Part shown: piece after piece, positions 15,125-22,693 of the stretch
Position numbering within the stretch: position 1 is the first letter of the stretch
How the letters are laid out: each line of letters begins with the position of its first letter
Assembly (NCBI GenBank): GCA_021151525.1
Contig: JAGKXD010000062.1
Coordinates: forward strand, 1 to 24,411
DNA: 24,411 bases
Reading direction: 5' to 3'
DNA from: Cellvibrionaceae bacterium
GTDB lineage: Bacteria > Pseudomonadota > Gammaproteobacteria > Pseudomonadales > Cellvibrionaceae
Position numbers and translations under genes: made by a program
Notes under the pieces: model-generated
The model's database searches: none
Told to the model about the DNA's origin: nothing
Seen by the model: the letters and a program-made list of their open reading frames with translations, nothing else

Positions 15125-15538
15125 ATGCGAAAGGCAGAGAGAGGATTTACCTTAATTGAATTAATTACGGTCACAATCTTAATCGGCATCATGTCTATTA
15201 CTTTGTTTTCGCGTATGAGTGGTGTTTCTAGTACCAATGTAAATGCAGGCCGCGATGATCTCATCGCGGCCTTATTTTTTGCGCAGCAAACTGCCATGGC
15301 GCGCAGCAATATTCAGGTGATAGTAACCAGCACTTCGGTAAGCGTGACCGAAAACGGAACCGCCATAGTGGTTCACAATAAGGGCTATCCTTTGAGTTTC
15401 GCGTCAGGCGTGACGGCGACACCGGCTACATTCGTCTACGATAAGTTAGGTCGAACGACGGCAGGCACGGTTACCTTATCGGGAGCTGGTGGTGTAAGTG
15501 CTAGTGTTAGCGTAGAGGCGAGTGGTTATGCGCACTAG
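15125..15538 (+). CDS. mshC: MshC, minor prepilin (FimT/GspH-like)
   Basis: A 137-residue prepilin-like protein. The leader MRKAERG is followed by FTLIELITVTILIGIMSITL with Glu at mature position 5, then GRDDLIAALFFAQQTAMARS (about 43-62), the conserved helix end of GspH/FimT-type minor pilins, and a beta-rich C-terminal domain ending ASVSVEASGYAH. Minor pilins prime assembly of the pilus tip. ATG 15125 gives a standard leader; no Shine-Dalgarno is visible before it, nor before an in-frame TTG at 15110. Codons for residues about 42-52 form a strong hairpin plus T-tract (15248-15280). The gene starts 32 nt after mshA and overlaps mshD by 11 nt. Confidence 0.88.
   Translation: MRKAERGFTLIELITVTILIGIMSITLFSRMSGVSSTNVNAGRDDLIAALFFAQQTAMARSNIQVIVTSTSVSVTENGTAIVVHNKGYPLSFASGVTATPATFVYDKLGRTTAGTVTLSGAGGVSASVSVEASGYAH
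15248..15280 (+). terminator. Rho-independent terminator inside the mshC coding sequence
   Basis: Arm GGCCGCGATGA (15248-15258), two-base apex TC (in practice a four-base loop), and arm TCATCGCGGCC (15261-15271), perfectly complementary over 11 bp with eight G/C pairs. It is followed at once by TTATTTTTT (15272-15280). The reverse strand has no T-run after the hairpin, so it would act only on plus-strand transcripts. It sits about 155 nt after the mshA stop, and no other terminator-like structure is visible between mshA and mshQ. Confidence 0.75.
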
Positions 15539-15992
15539 ACATTTTTATTGTTTAAAATTTCCAACTCGGCAAAGGGGCGTAAGCCTTTTAGAGTTAGTGG
15601 CGTTTTTGGTCATAGTGAGTATTGCGAGCAGTGCGCTTTTGGCGACTTATGCCAACAGTGCGAAACGCAATGCCGACCCGATTATTATGGTGCGCACCTT
15701 AGAGCTTGCGCAGGCAAAACTCGATGAAATTATGGCGCTCAAATATGACGCTAACACGCCCACCGGTGGAATTCCCGCCTGTGGAAGTACCGGCGGTCCT
15801 GCGTGCAATAATACTCCGGACGCCGACATGAATGATGTCGATGATTTTAATAATGTTAGCGATACGCCTTACACTGGCTACACACGCAATGTTACGGTCA
15901 CAACATCCAATAATTTAAAATTAATTACGGTGACTGTGAGCGCGCCAAAAAGTGTAAGCCTTACACTTGCGGCTTATAGGGCGAACTTTTAA
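15528..15992 (+). CDS. mshD: MshD, minor prepilin (PilV-like)
   Basis: A 154-residue prepilin. The long leader MRTRHFYCLKFPTRQRG (17 residues) is followed by VSLLELVAFLVIVSIASSAL with Glu at mature position 5. ADPIIMVRTLELAQAKLDEIMALKYD is the conserved N-terminal helix block of MshD/PilV-type proteins. Two cysteines flank a Gly/Pro-rich loop (IPACGSTGGPACNN), and the C-terminal half is a beta-strand array. The frame is also open from GTG 15522; ATG 15528 has AGAGG at 15514-15518 and is preferred. It overlaps mshC by 11 nt and abuts mshO without a gap. Confidence 0.88.
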   Translation: MRTRHFYCLKFPTRQRGVSLLELVAFLVIVSIASSALLATYANSAKRNADPIIMVRTLELAQAKLDEIMALKYDANTPTGGIPACGSTGGPACNNTPDADMNDVDDFNNVSDTPYTGYTRNVTVTTSNNLKLITVTVSAPKSVSLTLAAYRANF

Positions 15993-16832
15993 ATGTTGCG
16001 CCAATTACCAAATACACATAAATCGATTCGTGGCTTCACCTTGCTTGAAGTGATTACGGTTATCGTTATTTTGGCAATCTTGTCTGTATTGGGAACTCGT
16101 TTTGTACTCGATACTACAAAAGCTTACCAATCCACCCAAACTCGCGCGCGTCTAATTAATACGGGGCGTCAGGCTGTTGAGCGCATGTCGCGGCAATTGC
16201 GCGTGTCTCTGCCTTACAGTGTGCGTTTAACTAATGGCAATATGTGTTTGGAGTTTATGCCTATCGCTAGCGGCGGAAATTATCGTGGCGCACTCAATGG
16301 CACGGGCACTGCTTACACAGAATACGTGCCTGATTTAATTAACACAGCAACGCCTTCGGGAACACTTGTGGTGTCGCCGCATACGGTTGATTTTGGTTCG
16401 GCGCAATATGTCAGCATTGGTGCTATGACAGATACAGAACTTTACGGCGCGAGCCCTTCATCGCGCGCAACCTTAATCTCACGCACCAGCACTCAACTGA
16501 CATATTCGCCTGCAAAAGGTTGGGCGCGCAATTCGGTGAATAAGCGTTTTTATTTGCTCGATAAACCGCAAGCATTTTGCGTGGTGAACAACCAGTTGCG
16601 TTTTTATGATAACCAAGATGTTACTGCCGCAAGCGTTGATACAAGTGCTGCATCTAGCTTGCTTGCCGATAATGTTACAGGTACTACAACGCCATTTGCT
16701 TTAACAGCGGGCAGTGAAAACCGCAACACGGTTGTGCAATTTAATATTACCTTTATGCAAGGCACTAGCATTGCGCAGGGTGCTGAATCCGTCGTAATCA
16801 ATCACGCGGTGATGATACGTAATGTCCCTTAA
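15993..16832 (+). CDS. mshO: MshO, minor prepilin (PilW-like)
   Basis: A 279-residue prepilin, the length expected for MshO/PilW/GspJ-type minor pilins. The leader MLRQLPNTHKSIRG is followed by FTLLEVITVIVILAILSVLG with Glu at mature position 5, then a long helix with TRARLINTGRQAVERMSRQL, a block typical of the PilW group. The large beta-rich C-terminal region ends TFMQGTSIAQGAESVVINHA then VMIRNVP. Four cysteines are not clustered. ATG 15993 follows the mshD TAA directly, and the gene overlaps mshP by 11 nt. Confidence 0.9.
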   Translation: MLRQLPNTHKSIRGFTLLEVITVIVILAILSVLGTRFVLDTTKAYQSTQTRARLINTGRQAVERMSRQLRVSLPYSVRLTNGNMCLEFMPIASGGNYRGALNGTGTAYTEYVPDLINTATPSGTLVVSPHTVDFGSAQYVSIGAMTDTELYGASPSSRATLISRTSTQLTYSPAKGWARNSVNKRFYLLDKPQAFCVVNNQLRFYDNQDVTAASVDTSAASSLLADNVTGTTTPFALTAGSENRNTVVQFNITFMQGTSIAQGAESVVINHAVMIRNVP

Positions 16833-17346
16833 TAAACTTTCTGTAACAACTCATTCTTTTGCGGCTCTGCAAAAAAAGCAGCAGGGCTTTTTAATGCCGC
16901 TCGCTATTTTTATTGTGGTGGTGATGGGGTTGTTTGCTTTAGTAATTTCACGGACTGCAATTCAAACCAGCACTGCATCAACACAAGAAATTGTTTCCAC
17001 CCAAACTTTTTATGCGGCGGAGAGCGGTGCGCAGCGCGGAATGCAAGTGCTGTTTTTTCCTGATGCCAGTTTTCGTCAGCAGGTAGATACTCGCTGCGTG
17101 GGGCTCAATACCACTTATGCAGATACAGTTCCTGGGTTAAACAATTGTTCGACGGTCGTAACCTGCAGTTGTACCTTTCAAGATGGAAGCAGCTGTTCGC
17201 CGATTGTGGCTGCAAACTATACGTCGAATGCAGGCGTTAATAAGCTGACAAGCTTTTACAAAATCACCAGTGCCGCAACCTGCGGATCGGGAAATTTACG
17301 GGCTCAGCGAACGATTGAAGCTGGCTCGTTTTTAAAACAAGAATAG
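16822..17346 (+). CDS. mshP: MshP, minor prepilin-like protein (PilX/GspK-like)
   Basis: A 174-residue protein with a 22-residue leader ending QKKQQG, then FLMPLAIFIVVVMGLFALVI. Mature position 5 is Leu, so the usual pilin Glu5 is missing, as also described for GspK tip pseudopilins. The helix TQEIVSTQTFYAAESGAQRG (about 53-72) is the conserved PilX/MshP block. The C-terminal part has several cysteines (CVGLN, NNCSTVVTCSCTF, SSCSP and SAATCGSG), which suggests disulfides. ATG 16822 overlaps mshO by 11 nt. Its place between mshO and mshQ matches MSHA operons. Confidence 0.88.
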   Translation: MSLNKLSVTTHSFAALQKKQQGFLMPLAIFIVVVMGLFALVISRTAIQTSTASTQEIVSTQTFYAAESGAQRGMQVLFFPDASFRQQVDTRCVGLNTTYADTVPGLNNCSTVVTCSCTFQDGSSCSPIVAANYTSNAGVNKLTSFYKITSAATCGSGNLRAQRTIEAGSFLKQE

Positions 17347-17373
17347 CTTTCTGCGCTTTGGAGCTAGGTTAAA

Positions 17374-20300
17374 TTGAATCAATTTATGTGCTCATTACTC
17401 GTCAGTTCTGTGCGGTCGCTCGGAAATTTGCGTGCATATGTATTATTTTTTTTAGTGTGTATCGCGGCTCATCTTGAAGCCGCAACCTACACATTAACCG
17501 GCGGTAGTTACCCGCCTTGCGATACCAGTTGGAGTGTTAGCGGTACAACTTATACCTGTACTGGAAATGGCCGTGTGACCTTGGCTAGTGGCGATATTTT
17601 GGCTGCAAGTACGTCAATTACTATTTCTGCAAACAACGGGTTTTCGTTAACGAGCAATACGATTGGCTCGGGTTCCGCCAGCATTAATTTAACGTCGTCT
17701 TACGGCACGGTTGTATCTTCGGGAACCAACACGCTGTATGGCAACATTCAAGGTGGGAGCGGGGCGGTGACTTTGGTTGGAACATCCGTCACCGGGACCA
17801 TTACCACGAGCGGCAATATCAATTTAACGGGTGGTGGTGTTACGGGGTTGGTGACCAGTAGCAGCAATACCATCACCACCAGCAACACTAATTTGGCTGG
17901 CGGAGCAAAAGCCCAATCAGGAATGACGATTAGCGGCGGCACACTCGCGGGCGCTTTTACGATGACTTCCAATAATTCGGCAACATTTTCCAACGTGAAT
18001 ATGTCAAGCGGTAGCATCACGGGCGCGAGCACTGTAAGCATCAGTGGCAGTACTTTGGGTTCTTCCTCCTCGTCCATAACCATTACATCAACCTCTGGGG
18101 CAATCAGCCTTAGCTCATCCACGGTTTTCGGAAGCCTTACTGCGCCGAGTTATTCCACGGTGAATGTACCGTCTGGAAGTAATGTGTATGGAACCTGTTC
18201 TCCCGGATCTACGCCCGCGAATGCCTGTAATGCGTCGCCGCCAACGACTTGTACCAGCGGTTTTGTGGGGGGAATTACCGGTAGTTATTTCAACAATAAA
18301 ACACTGACGGGTTCCGCCACAGGTACTCGGGTGGATAACAGTATCAACTTTGACTGGGGGACGGGCGCTCCGGGTGTAACAGGTGTGGGAGCCGATAACT
18401 TTTCGGTGCGCTGGTCAGGTTCAGTTCGTGCGCCTGTAACCGGATCTTATATTTTTCAAACCATTTCTGATGATGGTGTGCGCCTGTGGGTTAACGGTCA
18501 GCAGTTAATCAATAACTGGACTGATCACTCTGCAACGACCAACAACAGCGCCAGCATTGTTCTTACTTCTGGGCAGTCCTACAGTATTGTTATGGAGTTT
18601 TATGAAAACGGAGGTAACGCCGTTGCTAAGCTGAATTGGCTGGTGCCTGGCTATGGTACTTACTCGCCTATTAGCACCCAAAATGTAAGTAATCCTGATA
18701 CGAGTAGCTTTTGTACTATTCCAACTCAAAGCTGTGCAGGGGGAGGGCTTCTAGGTGGGGCCCTAGGTAAATATTACAATAACACCAACTTATCGGGCAC
18801 CGCTGCGGCTTCCCGTGTTGATACCGCTATAGATTTTAATTGGGATACAGGTTCGCCCGGAGTAACGGGCATAGGTACAGATAATTTTTCTGTTCGCTGG
18901 GACGGTTATTTAAAAGTTACCACCTCAGGTAACTATCAATTTGAAACAGTGTCGGATGATGGTGTGCGTGTTTGGATTAACAACCAATTAGTCATAGATA
19001 ACTGGACAAACCACTCCCAAACCAGCGATACGAGTGCAGCCATCGCCTTGACTGCAGGTAATAATTATCCCGTAAGAGTTGAATACTACGAGGCGGGAGG
19101 AGTATCGGTTATAGCGCTGCATTGGAAGGCGCCCTCAGACACGGCTTACGCTTCTCTCCCCACATGTCCATCCACGGTGGCTTATTACGGTATATCGCAC
19201 AGTGGATCGGGGCTTACCTGTGCTGGCGAACCCATTACGGTCACTGCTTATGACAATCTTGGGAATACGGTTGCACCTACGGTGGGCACCCAAATTACGC
19301 TATCGACTACCCCGTCGACAGGCACTTGGGCAGGGGGTAATACCTACAGTTTTACAGGCGGTGAAATGTCGGTTATTAAATATCTGCAACAAACGACGGC
19401 CGCTACGTTGAACATTAACCTCACCGACGGAACCTACAATGAGTCTAGCGGTTTAGACCCCAACATCACGTTTGTAAATACGGCATTGAAGTTCTACAAC
19501 AATACATCAACGGTTGGTTTGCAGAATCAAGTTGCGGGTATGGGGAATAGTTCGGCGCTGTTGAAGGCCTTGCGTACAGACACCAACACGGGGGCGTGTG
19601 TTGCCCAAGTTACAGGCACTAAGGCCGTCAAATTTGGCTATCAGTGTGTAAATCCTACAACCTGTGTTAACGGGCAAACCTTTAGTGTGAATGGTACTGG
19701 CGTTGCCGCGAATACGGCTTCTGTACTCCCAGCCAGCATTGCTTACACCAGTTTGAATTTAACTTTTGATGCATCGGGAACGGCCAGTATCCCCTTAAAT
19801 TACACCGACGTAGGCAAGTTAACGCTCTTTACCCAAATGAGTTTGCCTGCATCGGGGAATGACCCTGCAATCACCTTTTCAGACTCCAATACGTTTGTGG
19901 TAAAGCCCTATACCTTGGCAATTCCCGCTTCCAGTATCCAAACGGGCAGTGGGGGAGCGAACCCGGGCTCAACTTCCGCAGCTGGGAGCGGATTTGTGTC
20001 GGCCGGAACTGCCTTTCAAGTAAAAGTACAATCGCTAAACTCATCCGGCGCCGTCACACCTAATTTCGGCAACGAAACCACGTCAGAAAAAGACAACATG
20101 CAAATCAAAGCTGCTAGTCTCGTGTATCCCTCTGGCGGAACGCTGACGGCATTGACGGGCGCTGGTGTTAACAGCTTTGTTTCCTCTGGTTCAGCTGGAA
20201 CTTGGCTGAACAATACCATTGCATGGAATCAGGTTGGCAGTATCACCCTGCGGCCTGAGTTAAGCGATTCGGATTATTTAACCGCCGGCGACATATACAC

Positions 20301-21303
20301 TCCAACGGTAACGGGCACCGTAGGTCGTTTTTATCCTGATCATTACCGGGTTTCTGCGTCTTCAACAACGAACGGCTGCGGTAGTTTTAGCTATATGGGA
20401 CAGCCGCATCTCGGTTTGTCCTATACGCTTCAGGCAGAAAGCCTAGGTAACGCTGTTGTGTCTAATTACGGTGGCAATTACGGAACTACCACAACTCTTG
20501 CTAAACCCGTGTATGTTGCAGAGGATAACGATAGTGCCAACGGAGCCAGTTTGAGCGGGCGAGTCGCTGCCGGTGCGGTTCCAGTTTGGGCTAATGGAAT
20601 CCTGCAATTTAATACCACGGCGAATGTTGCTACTAATACGGCAACGGCGTTTAACCGCCAGACATCCACTGCGCCGGACGGGCCATTTACTGGCCTGCAA
20701 TTTGGGCTCGATGTTACAGATGCCTTTGACGGCCGCAGTTTGCAAGGTAAAAATATGAATGCGACCACCTCGGGCGCTTGCAGCGGCGCAAGTTGCACGG
20801 CTGTTTCGCTGGGCAATCCGCTAAATATGCGCTATGGGCGCTTGCGTTTGGATGATGCATTCGGCCCGGAAACCTTCGCCTTGAACGTAAACTTTTCAAC
20901 CGAATACTGGGCGGGTAATCATTTTAGTCTGAACACGGATGATTCATCTTGTACGCTAGTGCCGCGTTCTGCCATTACTTACCCCGCCGGTAATATCTCA
21001 GTGGATGCCAATCGCACCGTTGCGCTAACCGGAGGCTCAACGCAAGGTGTTTATACCTTCTCTGCTGCTAATCCAACGTCAATTGTGTTTAATGCAGGTA
21101 GTGCAGGGCAATATTTTACGTCTCCCGCCGGCGCTAAAGGCGCTTTTGTAGTAGGCGTAAACTTAACCACTTTGCCTTGGTTGCGTTTCGATTGGAATCA
21201 GGATGGCGATTATTCAGATCTATTAATGCCAAATGCGCGCTTTGAATTTGGATCTTATCGCGGCAATGACCGTATTATTTATTGGCGTGAAAAATTGCAG
21301 TAA
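17374..21303 (+). CDS. mshQ: MshQ, large exported MSHA-associated protein with two PA14 domains
   Basis: 1309 residues. A signal peptide with a core around 21-32 probably ends at Leu-Glu-Ala (34-36). Residues about 50-290 are Ser/Thr/Gly/Asn-rich, with repeating short hydrophobic strands that suggest a beta-helix or stalk. Two PA14 domains follow (about 300-432 and 461-597). Both contain the blocks DNFSVRW, SDDGVR-W-N and NWT-HS, and the Asp-Asp pair that binds calcium in PA14 lectins. The remaining 700 residues end in a DUF6701-like region (the SCTLVPRSAITYPAGN block, then LPWLRFDWNQDGDYSDLLMP and RNDRIIYWREKLQ-like end), the usual C-terminus of MshQ. Position after mshP parallels PilY1, so a tip adhesin is likely. 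Start TTG 17374 has GGAG about 10 nt upstream; ATG 17386 is a second option. Confidence 0.88.
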   Translation: MNQFMCSLLVSSVRSLGNLRAYVLFFLVCIAAHLEAATYTLTGGSYPPCDTSWSVSGTTYTCTGNGRVTLASGDILAASTSITISANNGFSLTSNTIGSGSASINLTSSYGTVVSSGTNTLYGNIQGGSGAVTLVGTSVTGTITTSGNINLTGGGVTGLVTSSSNTITTSNTNLAGGAKAQSGMTISGGTLAGAFTMTSNNSATFSNVNMSSGSITGASTVSISGSTLGSSSSSITITSTSGAISLSSSTVFGSLTAPSYSTVNVPSGSNVYGTCSPGSTPANACNASPPTTCTSGFVGGITGSYFNNKTLTGSATGTRVDNSINFDWGTGAPGVTGVGADNFSVRWSGSVRAPVTGSYIFQTISDDGVRLWVNGQQLINNWTDHSATTNNSASIVLTSGQSYSIVMEFYENGGNAVAKLNWLVPGYGTYSPISTQNVSNPDTSSFCTIPTQSCAGGGLLGGALGKYYNNTNLSGTAAASRVDTAIDFNWDTGSPGVTGIGTDNFSVRWDGYLKVTTSGNYQFETVSDDGVRVWINNQLVIDNWTNHSQTSDTSAAIALTAGNNYPVRVEYYEAGGVSVIALHWKAPSDTAYASLPTCPSTVAYYGISHSGSGLTCAGEPITVTAYDNLGNTVAPTVGTQITLSTTPSTGTWAGGNTYSFTGGEMSVIKYLQQTTAATLNINLTDGTYNESSGLDPNITFVNTALKFYNNTSTVGLQNQVAGMGNSSALLKALRTDTNTGACVAQVTGTKAVKFGYQCVNPTTCVNGQTFSVNGTGVAANTASVLPASIAYTSLNLTFDASGTASIPLNYTDVGKLTLFTQMSLPASGNDPAITFSDSNTFVVKPYTLAIPASSIQTGSGGANPGSTSAAGSGFVSAGTAFQVKVQSLNSSGAVTPNFGNETTSEKDNMQIKAASLVYPSGGTLTALTGAGVNSFVSSGSAGTWLNNTIAWNQVGSITLRPELSDSDYLTAGDIYTPTVTGTVGRFYPDHYRVSASSTTNGCGSFSYMGQPHLGLSYTLQAESLGNAVVSNYGGNYGTTTTLAKPVYVAEDNDSANGASLSGRVAAGAVPVWANGILQFNTTANVATNTATAFNRQTSTAPDGPFTGLQFGLDVTDAFDGRSLQGKNMNATTSGACSGASCTAVSLGNPLNMRYGRLRLDDAFGPETFALNVNFSTEYWAGNHFSLNTDDSSCTLVPRSAITYPAGNISVDANRTVALTGGSTQGVYTFSAANPTSIVFNAGSAGQYFTSPAGAKGAFVVGVNLTTLPWLRFDWNQDGDYSDLLMPNARFEFGSYRGNDRIIYWREKLQ

Positions 21304-21363
21304 ACGATTTATTTGTTAAGCTCTAGATTCACCGAGTTGTCGCAGGTTACCAAGAAGTAAATT

Positions 21364-21792
21364 ATGGAAATGACCATTACCACCCCAAGCCTGCTATTCC
21401 CGGCAATTTCATTGCTGTTACTGGCCTATACGAACCGTTTTGTCGTTCTGACTAACGTGATTCGCCAGCTCAGCAATGTTGAAAATGCAACCTCGCTTGA
21501 GCTTGTCCGCCGCCAAATCGATAACTTGCGCCTGCGCATTCAAGTGATTCGCCGCATGCAAGCTTTTGGGGTTTTGTCCTTTGTGCTGTGTACCTTGTCG
21601 ATGTTCGCATTCTTAATGCAGTGGTATGTGGCAGGCCAATTATTGTTCGCGAACAGTCTTATTTTGTTAGTGATTTCGTTAATGTTTTCGTTTTACGAAG
21701 TGAATATTTCTACAGAGGCAATCAATATCGAACTGGAAAAATTTGATGCTAGGGTTAGCGGAATAGAGCAGGGCACTGAAAAAGCAGATTAA
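21364..21792 (+). CDS. DUF2721-family membrane protein
   Basis: A 142-residue integral membrane protein of unknown function. The N-terminus TTPSLLFPAISLLLLAYTNRFVVL (about 6-29) is the DUF2721 signature. A charged amphipathic helix with RRQIDNLRLRIQVIRRMQ (about 49-67) is followed by two closely spaced membrane helices (about 68-90 and 95-116) and an acidic tail. ATG 21364 is preceded by AAGAAG. It is 60 nt after mshQ; its own promoter is not obvious, so it may be read from the msh locus, but it is not a known pilus gene. Its last codons form one arm of a bidirectional terminator shared with gcvR. Confidence 0.82.
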   Translation: MEMTITTPSLLFPAISLLLLAYTNRFVVLTNVIRQLSNVENATSLELVRRQIDNLRLRIQVIRRMQAFGVLSFVLCTLSMFAFLMQWYVAGQLLFANSLILLVISLMFSFYEVNISTEAINIELEKFDARVSGIEQGTEKAD

Positions 21793-21806
21793 CTGCTTTT
21801 TCAGTG
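21774..21806. terminator. Bidirectional terminator between DUF2721 gene and gcvR
   Basis: CACTGAAAAAGCAG (21774-21787), loop ATTAA, and CTGCTTTTTCAGTG (21793-21806) make a perfect 14-bp stem. The A5/T5 tracts inside the arms serve as U-runs at the stem end in either direction. It sits exactly between the convergent stops at 21792 and 21815. Confidence 0.75.
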
Positions 21807-21814
21807 TAGAGTGC

Positions 21815-22351
21815 TTAGTGATGGACATCCTCAGTAGGTGCTTCTAGGCGTACATCTACGGCAAGCTCATCGGCAATGGTATCTAGCTGATCGTAGAGTT
21901 CGTCCATATTGACTGATTTCGGCACTTGAATCAGGCCTGTGGCTTCAAACATAGGTTCTCCCGACCAAGGCATACTTGAACAAGCGGTTTCCAGCTCGCT
22001 CATGTTAATATTGCGGCTGGCAAAAGCTTGTGCAATTTCAAAGATGATACCCGGGCGGTCACTCCCCACCACGCTGAATTGAAATTCCTTACCGGCGGGC
22101 TTGATTGAATCTGCGGCAGACTCCACCACAATCTTCAAGCCTTGGTCGGCTAAATTACCCAAAGCTTCGCGCAACGCAGATTCGCTTTCAGTATCGATAG
22201 CGACCTGCAAAATACCCGCAAACTTGCCCGCTAAATGTGCCATGCGGCTTTCCAGCCAATTGCCTTGGAGTCGGGTGATTGTTTGTGCCAGCAGTTCGAC
22301 AACACCAGGTTTGTCGTCACTGATAATGGTTAAGACTAATTGTGTTTGCAC
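21815..22351 (-). CDS. gcvR: GcvR-like protein with two ACT domains
   Basis: 178 residues made of two ACT domains, about 4-80 (LVLTIISDDKPGVVELLAQT) and 91-172 (FSVVGSDRPGIIFEIAQAFA with NMSELETACSSMPWSG). Both have the DxPG turn that binds small amino acids. This pattern is that of GcvR, which in E. coli binds glycine and holds back the activator GcvA, thereby repressing the glycine cleavage operon. No gcvA or gcv structural gene is in the window, so the target is inferred. The start is GTG 22351, backed by AAGGA about 8 nt upstream; no ATG fits the N-terminus. It is divergent from yheU across 105 nt. Confidence 0.85.
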   Translation of the reverse strand: MQTQLVLTIISDDKPGVVELLAQTITRLQGNWLESRMAHLAGKFAGILQVAIDTESESALREALGNLADQGLKIVVESAADSIKPAGKEFQFSVVGSDRPGIIFEIAQAFASRNINMSELETACSSMPWSGEPMFEATGLIQVPKSVNMDELYDQLDTIADELAVDVRLEAPTEDVHH

Positions 22352-22456
22352 AGTGGTTTTCCTTTTTATGATGGTCTTGGCAGTTGGATTAAGGGTAACT
22401 TTCTCTTAGACCCTGAACAAGTAAAATATTAAGCAGTCCTTGAATAAGTTAAACCT

Positions 22457-22687
22457 ATGATTATTCCCCATGAACAACTTTCGGATGATGCATTGCTTGG
22501 TTTGCTGGAAGAATTTATTACGCGCGAAGGAACCGACTATGGTGAAACTGAAATATCGCTCGCGCAAAAAGTAACGCAAGTGAAGCGCCAGCTTGTGCGA
22601 GGAGATATTGCCATAGTGTTTGATCCCGCGACTGAGTCTGTATCAATCTTAACCAAGCATGATGCCAGCTTACTGAATAATTATTGA
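22457..22687 (+). CDS. yheU: YheU/UPF0270-family small protein
   Basis: A 76-residue acidic protein. MIIPHEQLSDDALLGLLEEF then REGTDYGETEISLAQKV and VKRQLVRGDIAIVFDPATES follow the UPF0270 pattern (E. coli YheU, 72 aa) along its full length; the family's function is not established. The EFITREGTDYGE block is diagnostic. ATG 22457 has only a weak purine stretch upstream (AATAAG). It ends 6 nt before rlmM and is probably co-transcribed with it. Confidence 0.9.
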   Translation: MIIPHEQLSDDALLGLLEEFITREGTDYGETEISLAQKVTQVKRQLVRGDIAIVFDPATESVSILTKHDASLLNNY

Positions 22688-22693
22688 GAGAAT

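Noticed and set aside
17748..18122. 124-codon minus-strand open frame within mshQ
   Set aside because: It mirrors the Ser/Thr/Gly-rich repeat region; the Leu/Val/Pro-rich product is a by-product of that composition.
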